This document shows, piece after piece, positions 7,246 to 13,940 of a stretch of 17,464 bases of DNA (position 1 is its first letter; each line of letters opens with the position of its first letter). The stretch spans positions 1-17,464 of the forward strand of contig JAIXRX010000073.1 of assembly GCA_027485005.1 (NCBI GenBank), written 5' to 3'. The translations under genes and the position numbers were made by a program. This DNA is from Alphaproteobacteria bacterium (GTDB lineage Bacteria > Pseudomonadota > Alphaproteobacteria > Rickettsiales > JAIXRX01). The notes beneath the pieces were generated by a model, which saw only the letters and a list, made by a program, of their open reading frames with translations, did not search any database and had not been told where the DNA came from.

Positions 7246-7551
7246 AAAGCCTCCATGTGGGCGCAAATAATAAGGCTCAGCTTATCAGTGAAAGTATGTT
7301 ATGCCAAGGATGCGTCAGAATAGAATAAAAAATAGGGGTTTTTACTCCTCAAAATGGCAATAAAAAATCATTTATTTCAAAGTGTTATATGTCAAGTGCA
7401 TTTACTGCTTGGTGGTAGCGTTTTTTTTTGCTAGGTCAATGCGCCGATATACGCTCTAAAGCAAGATTAAGACGAATTAGGATACAACGAAGACAGACAG
7501 CCTTAAACCAACGGGCTTAAGAATTTTTGGGTCACTAACGAAGAAGACGAA
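7246..7551. other. Divergent intergenic region before pccB
   Basis: About 305 nt without a supported gene, between the start of the creatininase-family gene and the start of pccB. It is AT-rich in the middle and has a nine-T homopolymer (7421-7429). It should hold promoters for both genes. I see one weak candidate toward pccB (listed separately), no convincing riboswitch fold and no clear operator. Confidence 0.6.
7425..7453 (+). promoter_or_regulatory. Weak candidate promoter for pccBA
   Basis: TATACG (7448-7453) resembles a -10 box at 4 of 6 positions and lies 17 nt after TTTTTG (7425-7430), a poor -35. It would give a leader of roughly 90 nt. It is the best match I can see upstream of pccB, but other AT-rich positions could serve. 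Confidence 0.2.
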
Positions 7552-9090
7552 ATGCAAACGTCCAACATAGTCAAAACTTTGGAAATGAAACGTGAACAGG
7601 CCCGCTTAGGTGGTGGTCGCGCACGTATTCAAACGCAACATGAAAAAGGCAAGCTGACCGCGCGTGAGCGTTTGGAAGTGTTGCTGGATCCGGATTCTTT
7701 TGAAGAATACGATATGTTTGTGGAGCATCGCTGCAACCACTTTGGTATGGAAAAAAATACCACGGCGGGTGATGGCTGTGTGACCGGGCATGGCACGATT
7801 CATGGGCGCCCCGTTTTTGTTTACAGCCAAGATTTCACCGTGCTGGGTGGTTCTTTGTCGGAAACCAACGCCAAGAAAATCTGCAAGATTATGGACATGG
7901 CGATGCGCACGGGCACGCCGGTGATTGGCCTGAATGATTCGGGCGGTGCGCGTATTCAAGAAGGTGTGGATTCGCTTTCGGGCTATGGTGAAATTTTCCA
8001 ACGCAACGTGTTGGCCAGCGGCGTGGTACCACAAATTTCTATGATTATGGGGCCATGCGCGGGTGGGGCAGTTTATTCACCAGCACTGACTGACTTTACC
8101 TTTATGGTGAATGGTTCGTCTTATATGTTTGTGACGGGCCCTGATGTGGTGAAAACCGTGACGCATGAAATTGTGAGCCAAGAAGAACTCGGTGGCGCTG
8201 GTACGCACACGCAAAAAACAGGCGTGGCGGACTTGGCGTTTAATCATGACATTGAAGCGCTGTTGCAAGCGCGCCGCTTGTTTGATTTCTTGCCGCTTTC
8301 CAATCGTTCTGGTGTGCCGCATCGCCCAACGAACGATCCGGCGGATCGTGTGGATATGTCGCTTGCGACATTAGTGCCAGACAATCCCAATAAGGGCTAT
8401 GACATGCGCGAGTTGGTGGAGCGCGTGGTGGACGAACATGATTTCTTTGAAATTCAGCCTGAATTTGCCAAAAATATCCTGATTGGGTTTGCCCGTATGG
8501 AAGGCTACACTGTAGGTATCGTGGCGAATCAGCCAATGAATCTTGCGGGTTGCTTGGACATTGACGCTTCGCGCAAAGCGGCGCGCTTCATCCGTTTCTG
8601 TGACGCGTTTAGCATTCCGATTGTGTCCTTTGTTGATGTGCCAGGTTTCTTGCCAGGCACGCAACAAGAGCATAACGGCATTATTAAACATGGTGCAAAA
8701 TTGCTGTATGCTTATGCCGAAGCGACTGTGCCAAAAATTACGGTCATCACCCGCAAAGCCTATGGTGGCGCTTATATCGTGATGAACTCGAAGCATTTGC
8801 GTGGTGACGTGAATTACGCATGGCCAAGTGCGGAAATTGCGGTGATGGGCCCGAAGGGTGCGGTGGAAATTATTTTCCGCGGTTCGCTGAAAAGCCAAGA
8901 AGAAGCGGAAGAAAAAGTGAATGAATATCGCAATACCTTCGCTAGCCCGTTTGTCGCGGCTTCGCGCGGATATGTTGACGATGTGATTCGCCCGCAAAAT
9001 ACCCGTTGGCGCATTTGCCGCGCCCTTGGCATGTTGCGCAACAAGCAGCAAGATGTGCCTTGGAAAAAGCATGATAACTTACCGCTCTAA
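7552..9090 (+). CDS. pccB: Propionyl-CoA carboxylase, beta subunit
   Basis: Carboxyltransferase subunit that moves CO2 from carboxybiotin to propionyl-CoA, giving methylmalonyl-CoA, in breakdown of odd-chain acids and branched amino acids. The 512-aa length and single-chain crotonase-fold layout fit PccB. N-terminal half: YSQDFTVLGGSLSE (91-104), NDSGGARIQEGVDSL and the oxyanion-hole segment GPCAGGAVYSPAL (167-179). C-terminal half: VDVPGFLPGTQQEHNGIIKHGAKLLYAYAEATVPK and the second oxyanion segment RKAYGGAYIVM (401-411). The ATG gives the standard N-terminus (MKREQARLGGGRARIQTQHEKGKLTARER) but its ribosome-binding site is weak. pccA follows after 19 nt, so they form an operon. Activity on acetyl-CoA cannot be excluded from motifs alone. 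Confidence 0.95.
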   Translation: MQTSNIVKTLEMKREQARLGGGRARIQTQHEKGKLTARERLEVLLDPDSFEEYDMFVEHRCNHFGMEKNTTAGDGCVTGHGTIHGRPVFVYSQDFTVLGGSLSETNAKKICKIMDMAMRTGTPVIGLNDSGGARIQEGVDSLSGYGEIFQRNVLASGVVPQISMIMGPCAGGAVYSPALTDFTFMVNGSSYMFVTGPDVVKTVTHEIVSQEELGGAGTHTQKTGVADLAFNHDIEALLQARRLFDFLPLSNRSGVPHRPTNDPADRVDMSLATLVPDNPNKGYDMRELVERVVDEHDFFEIQPEFAKNILIGFARMEGYTVGIVANQPMNLAGCLDIDASRKAARFIRFCDAFSIPIVSFVDVPGFLPGTQQEHNGIIKHGAKLLYAYAEATVPKITVITRKAYGGAYIVMNSKHLRGDVNYAWPSAEIAVMGPKGAVEIIFRGSLKSQEEAEEKVNEYRNTFASPFVAASRGYVDDVIRPQNTRWRICRALGMLRNKQQDVPWKKHDNLPL

Positions 9091-9109
9091 GTGATAGGTC
9101 ACTAAATTT

Positions 9110-11104
9110 ATGTTCAAGAAAATCCTGATTGCCAACCGTGGTGAAATCGCCGTACGCATTATGCAAACCTGCCGCAAAATGGGCATTAAAACGGTGGCCA
9201 TTTATTCGGAAGCAGATTCCAATGCGCTGCATGTGAAAGAAGCGGATGAGGCGGTGTATGTTGGCCCTTCGCCGTCATCACAAAGCTATTTGCAAATTGA
9301 CAATATCATGAAAGCCTTGCGTCAAACCGGCGCAGATGCGGTGCATCCGGGTTATGGTTTCTTGTCAGAGAATCAAGCCTTTGCTGCCGCACTGCGTAAA
9401 GCGGGCGTGGTGTTGATTGGCCCAAGCCCCGAAGCGATTAAATCGATGGGCGATAAAATTGAATCGAAGAAAATCGCAGTGGCGGCGAATGTTTCCGTTG
9501 TGCCTGGTACGAATGAGGCGGTGACTTCCCCTGAAGAAGCTAAGAAAATTGCACAGGGCATTGGTTATCCTGTGATGATTAAAGCGGCGGCAGGCGGCGG
9601 TGGTAAAGGGATGAGGATAGCAAACGAAGAAAAAGATTTGCTGGATGGGTTGCGTTTTGCTTCCTCCGAAGCGGCGAGTTCTTTCTCTGATAGCCGTGTG
9701 TTCATTGAAAAATATATTGTCAAACCGCGCCATATTGAAATTCAAGTGCTGGCCGATAAACGCGGGACGACTTTGTGGTTAGGTGAGCGTGAATGCTCGA
9801 TTCAGCGCCGCCACCAGAAGGTGATTGAAGAAGCGCCAAGCCCATTTATTTCAGATGAAACCCGTAAGAAAATGGGTGAGCAAGCCGTGGCATTGGCAAA
9901 AGCCGTGGGCTATACAAGTGCCGGCACCGTGGAATTTATTGTGGATGCCCAAGAGAATTTCTATTTCCTTGAAATGAACACACGATTGCAGGTGGAACAC
10001 CGCATTACCGAGTTGGTGACGGGCTTGGATATTGTCGAATGGATGATTCGTATTGCGTATGGTGAGGCATTAAACTTCACGCAAGACGAAATAAAAGTGA
10101 ATGGCTGGGCGATGGAATGCCGCGTCTATGCAGAAGATCCAAAGCGCGGCTTCTTGCCTTCCACTGGCCGCTTGAGTCGCTATGCAGAACCACAATCGGA
10201 CAATGGCGGACGCGTATTGATTGATTCGGGTGTCTATGAAGGCGGCGAAGTGAGCATGTTCTATGATCCGATGGTGTCAAAAGTGTGTACCTATACACCC
10301 ACGCGTGCAAAAACCATCGAGACCATGCAACATGCACTTTCAGCTTACGTAATTGAGGGTATCTCGCATAATATCAGCTTCCTTGAAGCGTTGTTGGCAC
10401 ATCCGCGATTCCTCGCGGGGGATATTTCCACCAACTTTATTGCCGAAGAATACCCCGATGGTTTTGCAGGCGCAGAATTAAACTCTGATACAACCAAAGT
10501 ATTACTCAGTACTGCAATGTTTGTGTATTTGCGTGAGGCTGAACGTGCGAACCGTATTACGGGGCAATTAGCGGGGCGCGAATGTGCGATTGGTACGCGC
10601 TGGGTGGTAAGTATTGATGGGGTGGATTACCCTGTGCAAGTGCGTTCGTATGACAAAGGTTACCGCGTGAAATATGACGTGGGCGTGATGGCGATTGAGT
10701 CCGAATTCGAACTCGGCAGCCGCTTGTTCCAAGGCACGGTGAATGACAAGCCGGTGAATGTACAGATTAAATATCTGCCAGAAGGCTTTAAGATGACCCA
10801 TGCGGGTTCAGACGTGATTGCGCTGGTGCGCAGCCCGCGTTTGGCTGAGCTTGGCGCACATATGCCAGAAGTTTCTTATGCAGGTAAAAAAGGCCAATTA
10901 CTGGCGCCAATTGCGGGGCTGATAGTGAGCGTGCGTGCCGAAGAAGGCAAACCCGTGAAAGCAGGCGAAGAGCTGATTGTGATTGAAGCAATGAAGATGG
11001 AAAATGTGATTACTGCCGAACAAGACGGCGTGATTAAAAAGATTTTCGTTCATTCGTCTGAAAGTGTCCAGTCAGGCCAGTTACTTATTCAATTTGAAGA
11101 GTAG
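9110..11104 (+). CDS. pccA: Propionyl-CoA carboxylase, biotin-carrying alpha subunit
   Basis: Carboxylates its own biotin using ATP and bicarbonate, then hands the carboxyl to PccB. Domains in order are biotin carboxylase (residues 1 to about 450) with KILIANRGEIAVRI, the ATP-grasp loop AGGGGKGMRI (161-170), ERECSIQRRHQK and the catalytic EMNTRLQVEH (288-297); a BT linker typical of PCC alpha; and a C-terminal biotinyl domain with EAMKMEN, biotinylated lysine K629. The 664-aa length is normal for PccA and too long for AccC. One oddity: the segment after QVEH is RITE rather than the usual PVTE. No methylmalonyl-CoA mutase or epimerase gene is in the window. Confidence 0.95.
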   Translation: MFKKILIANRGEIAVRIMQTCRKMGIKTVAIYSEADSNALHVKEADEAVYVGPSPSSQSYLQIDNIMKALRQTGADAVHPGYGFLSENQAFAAALRKAGVVLIGPSPEAIKSMGDKIESKKIAVAANVSVVPGTNEAVTSPEEAKKIAQGIGYPVMIKAAAGGGGKGMRIANEEKDLLDGLRFASSEAASSFSDSRVFIEKYIVKPRHIEIQVLADKRGTTLWLGERECSIQRRHQKVIEEAPSPFISDETRKKMGEQAVALAKAVGYTSAGTVEFIVDAQENFYFLEMNTRLQVEHRITELVTGLDIVEWMIRIAYGEALNFTQDEIKVNGWAMECRVYAEDPKRGFLPSTGRLSRYAEPQSDNGGRVLIDSGVYEGGEVSMFYDPMVSKVCTYTPTRAKTIETMQHALSAYVIEGISHNISFLEALLAHPRFLAGDISTNFIAEEYPDGFAGAELNSDTTKVLLSTAMFVYLREAERANRITGQLAGRECAIGTRWVVSIDGVDYPVQVRSYDKGYRVKYDVGVMAIESEFELGSRLFQGTVNDKPVNVQIKYLPEGFKMTHAGSDVIALVRSPRLAELGAHMPEVSYAGKKGQLLAPIAGLIVSVRAEEGKPVKAGEELIVIEAMKMENVITAEQDGVIKKIFVHSSESVQSGQLLIQFEE

Positions 11105-11157
11105 TCGTTCCTAAGTTAAGCCAGGCTTTGTTTTCGCGCTACTAACGCTTTTTTAAG

Positions 11158-11197
11158 GTTTTATGGTTTATCATGAAGTCATGATAAACCATAAAAC
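11158..11197. promoter_or_regulatory. Perfect 19-bp inverted repeat over the PCS-gene start
   Basis: GTTTTATGGTTTATCATGA (11158-11176) and its exact reverse complement (11179-11197) are separated by only two bases (AG). The annotated ATG (11163) lies in the left arm and the alternative in-frame ATG (11181) in the right arm. As RNA it would make an 18-bp stem with an AAGT loop that buries both start codons. As DNA it is a near-ideal operator for a dimeric or tetrameric repressor. No T-run follows on either strand, so it is not a standard terminator. The symmetry is seen; the regulatory role is inferred. Confidence 0.8.
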
Positions 11198-11918
11198 TCG
11201 TCATTTGCCGGTTGAATCCGTGGTTTTCTGGGATGCGCCAGAGAGCCGTACGCGCCTGCGCGAGGCTGAGTTTTGTAATGATTTCTATGTGCTTTCCCCT
11301 TTGTTTGAGCGTCAGCAAAAACCCACCTATTGCGGGGTAGCCAGTGCGGTAATGGTGCTCAATGCGTTGCGTCTTCCCAAAAAAGGATTGTTACTGGAAG
11401 AGGGCTTGGATGTTACTATTCCTGCGTCCCATGGCGGTGGCAAGATGCGTTATAATGCTTATTCTCAGCTTACTTTTTTTGAGCATCTGCCAGAAAATTT
11501 GAAAGATAGAGAGCGTGTGGAAGGCACTTGCCCTACAGGGGAATTTGACCCCGGATTTTGTTTGCAAAAACTGGCGGGTCAGCTCAGGGCGCATTTGACA
11601 AAAGTGGAAATAAAAGCGGCAGCGGTGCAGGACGAAAAAAATATCACGCGTTTTAGGCACAATGTGATGGCGTATTTGAACGACACGATTCATTATATGA
11701 TTACGAATTTTCATGGAAAAACATTGGGGCTTTCCACGGGTGGTCATTTCTCTCCGATTGCGGCCTATCACCAGGCGTCCGACTCTGTTTTAGTATTGGA
11801 TGTATGCAGCCATAAATACCCATGGTTTTGGGTGCCACTGCCCTTGCTATATCACGCTATGCACACCCAAGATGGTGATGGTTGGCGTGGTTATTTGGTG
11901 GTGAGTGATAAATTATGA
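11163..11918 (+). CDS. Phytochelatin-synthase-family cysteine peptidase
   Basis: Papain-like gamma-glutamylcysteine dipeptidyl transferase family. Prokaryotic members mostly cleave glycine from glutathione or its conjugates, and some make phytochelatins. The catalytic triad is visible: Cys57 in QKPTYCGVASAVMVLNAL, His195 in GGHFSPIAAYH and Asp213 in LDVCSHKYPWFWVPL. The His-Asp spacing of 18 equals that of Arabidopsis PCS1 (His162, Asp180). The Cys-His spacing is 138, about 25-30 longer than in known enzymes, with the extra length around residues 85-130. The 251 aa form only the catalytic domain, without the Cys-rich C-terminal sensor of plant enzymes. No signal peptide is visible, so it is probably cytoplasmic. 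The start may be 11163 or 11181; both lie in the inverted repeat. It overlaps the next gene by ATGA. Confidence 0.88.
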   Translation: MVYHEVMINHKTRHLPVESVVFWDAPESRTRLREAEFCNDFYVLSPLFERQQKPTYCGVASAVMVLNALRLPKKGLLLEEGLDVTIPASHGGGKMRYNAYSQLTFFEHLPENLKDRERVEGTCPTGEFDPGFCLQKLAGQLRAHLTKVEIKAAAVQDEKNITRFRHNVMAYLNDTIHYMITNFHGKTLGLSTGGHFSPIAAYHQASDSVLVLDVCSHKYPWFWVPLPLLYHAMHTQDGDGWRGYLVVSDKL

Positions 11919-12310
11919 GCCGCAAAAACTTTTTAAAAATTGATACGGGAGCTGTTTATCGCACGATTGAGCAAAGGTTTGCTCAGGATGCACCCATCGG
12001 CTTATTTGATAAGCCAGAATTTAAAGCGGCATTTAAAGATTATATTCAGGTTTGCTTTCAAACGCAGCGCGCTGATTTAACCGAAGTAGTATTGAATCTG
12101 GAAGATTCAATGGCGCGCGATAAACAGTTAGAAGCGAGTGCCAAAAGAGTGATGGTAGAGGCTTGTCACCATATCAGCCAATATGGTGGCACGTTAAAAG
12201 GCAATGCAGCAAAGGCAGAATTTTTATGTGTGCCTTGGTTAAAAGAGGTGATTGGTATATGCACTGCAAAAAATGATCGCACTCAAGACATAGACTTATC
12301 ACCTAATTAA
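11915..12310 (+). CDS. Hypothetical protein, coupled to the PCS-family gene
   Basis: A 131-aa protein whose ATG overlaps the upstream TGA (ATGA at 11915-11918), pointing to translational coupling and a shared role. I do not recognise the family. It starts MSRKNFLKIDTGAVYRTIEQ and looks soluble and mostly helical, with no signal peptide or membrane segment. It has four cysteines (47, 84, 105, 116) and a Cys-His-His group (VEACHHISQYGG, 82-93), which could bind a metal or thiol, though the spacing fits no zinc-finger pattern I know. The tail (TAKNDRTQDIDLSPN) is polar. Confidence 0.8.
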   Translation: MSRKNFLKIDTGAVYRTIEQRFAQDAPIGLFDKPEFKAAFKDYIQVCFQTQRADLTEVVLNLEDSMARDKQLEASAKRVMVEACHHISQYGGTLKGNAAKAEFLCVPWLKEVIGICTAKNDRTQDIDLSPN

Positions 12311-12342
12311 ACCTTAGCTATTTATAGTTCTTGGCTGCCAGC

Positions 12343-12504
12343 ATGACATTAGTGGCCATTTTTATGAGAATTTTATTCTCTGGTGGTTTTGCCGCATCGA
12401 TAATTGATGCAGGGCTGCCTATCTTGTCATCAATCATTCAAGGCATTTTTCAAATGTGTGTTTTGAATTTTCCTCACTACATTTTTGAAAAGAGATTGAT
12501 ATGA
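12343..12504 (+). CDS. Doubtful hydrophobic 53-aa ORF
   Basis: The gap between the 131-aa gene and the lipoprotein gene contains an ATG-started 53-codon frame (MTLVAIFMRILFSGGFAASI...) with hydrophobic stretches that could form one or two membrane helices. Its TGA overlaps the next ATG as ATGA (12501-12504), the same coupling seen one gene upstream. Against it: no ribosome-binding site before the ATG, AT-rich sequence that favours such translations by chance, and no family I recognise. A small GAGAAT/ATTCTC hairpin (12366-12380) lies within it. Confidence 0.2.
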   Translation: MTLVAIFMRILFSGGFAASIIDAGLPILSSIIQGIFQMCVLNFPHYIFEKRLI

Positions 12505-12962
12505 AAAATAAAGGGATGATTTTAGGGTTATTATCCATTGTTTCACTGACCGCATGCGGAGCAGATTATGGCTACTATGATAGTAATAATGTGTTTCACC
12601 GTTATGCGCGCCCTGGCAATGTAGAGTCGGGGACCGCAACGCCTGGTGGAGCAAGTGATCCACGTCCTGTGAGCAGATCTTCAGTGCATAAAGAAGATGG
12701 CCAAGTGGTGTATAAAACGCCCGATGACAATCGCGCACCCTATGATTTTTCGGGCGTAGGATATTATGATTATCAAGGAAATATAATTTATCCAACGCCG
12801 ATTAGCTTGATTATTCCTGGTCATATGATGCCACCAACAGGTTATTGCCGCGTGTGGTTTACCAACCGTTTGCCATTGCAGCAGCCATCGGTGCAATCAT
12901 GCGAGAGTATTCGTGCGCAAGTGATTCCTTCTGACGCGTATATTGTATCAGGCGGTCGATAG
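12501..12962 (+). CDS. Putative lipoprotein, 153 aa
   Basis: The N-terminus MKNKGMILGLLSIVSLTAC is a lipoprotein signal with lipobox LTAC, so the mature protein should be lipid-anchored at Cys19. An AAGAGA ribosome-binding site precedes the ATG. The mature start is Tyr/Gly-rich (GADYGYYDSNNVFHRY), followed by a polar linker with GYYDYQGNIIYP. The C-terminus (PGHMMPPTGYCRVWFTN...QSCESIRAQVIPSDAYIV) resembles a recurrent proteobacterial envelope motif of the form PPPGxCRxWxPGxPPGxQPPPxxCxxL, recalled from memory; its two cysteines (113 and 130 approximately) could form a disulfide. Function unknown. The gene ends at a strong terminator and may be cotranscribed with the PCS-family unit. Confidence 0.85.
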   Translation: MKNKGMILGLLSIVSLTACGADYGYYDSNNVFHRYARPGNVESGTATPGGASDPRPVSRSSVHKEDGQVVYKTPDDNRAPYDFSGVGYYDYQGNIIYPTPISLIIPGHMMPPTGYCRVWFTNRLPLQQPSVQSCESIRAQVIPSDAYIVSGGR

Positions 12963-12989
12963 TTTTCATCCCCCCTGTGGATGTCTTTC

Positions 12990-13025
12990 CCCTCCTGTAT
13001 GCTCGATGTGCAGGAGGGTCTTTTT
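12990..13025 (+). terminator. Rho-independent terminator after the lipoprotein gene
   Basis: CCCTCCTG (12990-12997) pairs perfectly with CAGGAGGG (13011-13018) around a 13-nt loop, followed by TCTTTTT. The T-run is on the plus strand only, so it ends the lipoprotein transcript. Its tail touches the lipB stop codon at 13024-13026. Confidence 0.88.
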
Positions 13026-13650
13026 ATGCGCCAAAGACTTCCGTGAATTTTTCTTTCAGTGTGGCGTCCAGTGCGGTCATGTCGGGATTTTTGCCAAGCT
13101 TGGCAAGAGATGTGACGCCATGTTCGCGGATGCCGCAGGGCACAATGCCCAGAAAATGCGAGAGGTCGGGATTCACATTAATGGCGATACCGTGAAACGT
13201 GACCCATTTACGTACGCGAATGCCGAGGGCTGCAATTTTATCTTCCCCGCCGTCTGGCCGCACGACCCAAATGCCCACGCGGCCTTCACGCCGCTGGCCA
13301 TCCACGCCATACGCCGCAAGGGTGCGAATAATCCATTCCTCCAGCATCCACACAAATTTGCGGATATCGGGCGAGTTCATGCGGGTTTTTAAATCCAGCA
13401 TCACATATACCACCCGTTGGCCTGGTCCGTGGTAGGTATATTGGCCGCCGCGCCCCACCTGATGCACGGGAAAGCGCGCCTCCAAAAGGTCGGAAGGCTG
13501 GGCAGAAGTGCCCGCCGTATAAAGGGGAGGGTGCTCGACTAGCCAGATTTTTTCAGGGGCGCTGCCCGCAATGATAGCCGCTACCCGGCTTTCCATTTCG
13601 GTAAGCGCAGCTTGGTAATCGGTTAAATTGGGGGCAATCGTCCATTCCAT
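13024..13650 (-). CDS. lipB: Octanoyl-(acyl-carrier protein):protein octanoyltransferase
   Basis: Transfers octanoyl from acyl carrier protein to lipoyl domains of 2-oxoacid dehydrogenases and the glycine cleavage H protein, the first step of lipoate synthesis; LipA then adds sulfur. The 208-aa length is normal. Motifs are EHPPLYTAGTSA (39-50), the signature VGRGGQYTYHGPGQ (65-78), catalytic Lys138 in DKIAALGIRVRKWVTFHG and catalytic Cys172 in GIVPCGI, close to E. coli Lys135 and Cys169. The start gives the usual EWTIAPNLTDY N-terminus, though no ribosome-binding site is visible before it. It diverges from the tRNA-Leu gene and shares a gap of about 120 nt with it. Confidence 0.96.
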   Translation of the reverse strand: MEWTIAPNLTDYQAALTEMESRVAAIIAGSAPEKIWLVEHPPLYTAGTSAQPSDLLEARFPVHQVGRGGQYTYHGPGQRVVYVMLDLKTRMNSPDIRKFVWMLEEWIIRTLAAYGVDGQRREGRVGIWVVRPDGGEDKIAALGIRVRKWVTFHGIAINVNPDLSHFLGIVPCGIREHGVTSLAKLGKNPDMTALDATLKEKFTEVFGA

Positions 13651-13699
13651 GGGGGGTATTTAATGGGGAATGAGGAAAAAAGAAACGCAAAAACCTCAC

Positions 13700-13728
13700 T
13701 TGCAACAGGCGCACAACTTTGCTACACC
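13700..13728 (+). promoter_or_regulatory. Candidate promoter for tRNA-Leu
   Basis: TTGCAA (13700-13705) and TACACC (13723-13728) are 17 nt apart and would start transcription about 38 nt before the mature tRNA 5' end. The -35 is good and the -10 weak (3 of 6). Confidence 0.3.
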
Positions 13729-13772
13729 CTGCCGACCTTGCCAAACTACCAGCGGCAAGGGGTTGATTTTGT

Positions 13773-13859
13773 GCGGTCGTGGCGGAACTGGTAGACGCGC
13801 AGCGTTGAGGTCGCTGTCCGAGCAATCGGGTGGAGGTTCAAGTCCTCTCGACCGCACCA
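13773..13859 (+). tRNA. tRNA-Leu (anticodon GAG)
   Basis: The 87-nt gene folds as a class II tRNA. The acceptor stem is GCGGTCG/CGACCGC with discriminator A and encoded CCA (13857-13859). The anticodon stem is CAGCG/CGCTG (13800-13816) with loop TTGAGGT, anticodon GAG at 13807-13809. The long variable arm is CCGA-GCAA-TCGG and the T arm is GGAGG/CCTCT with TTCAAGT. It reads CUC and CUU leucine codons. No terminator-like hairpin follows, so it may be read through into mgtE. Confidence 0.97.
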
Positions 13860-13940
13860 TTTTCAACCATCTTTTCACAACGATATGGTATATATTGAGC
13901 TAAGCGATTCGTAAAATATAACGACGAGGGAGGGGATAAA

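Noticed and set aside
6769..7323. Plus-strand open frame of 184 codons across the creatininase-family gene
   Set aside because: The minus-strand gene has a signal peptide, ribosome-binding site and family motifs. The plus frame is just open through the repeat block.
8371..9072. Minus-strand open frame of 233 codons inside pccB
   Set aside because: Exact shadow of strongly conserved pccB sequence. The His/Arg-rich translation has no recognisable domain.
11158..11197. Rho-independent terminator for pccA
   Set aside because: The stem is AT-rich and is not followed by a T-run on either strand.
12943..13392. Plus-strand open frame overlapping lipB
   Set aside because: Crosses a strong terminator and lies antisense to well-supported lipB.
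13860..13940. Mg2+ riboswitch in front of mgtE
   Set aside because: Only 81 nt lie between the tRNA and the ATG, and no M-box-like fold or terminator is visible.
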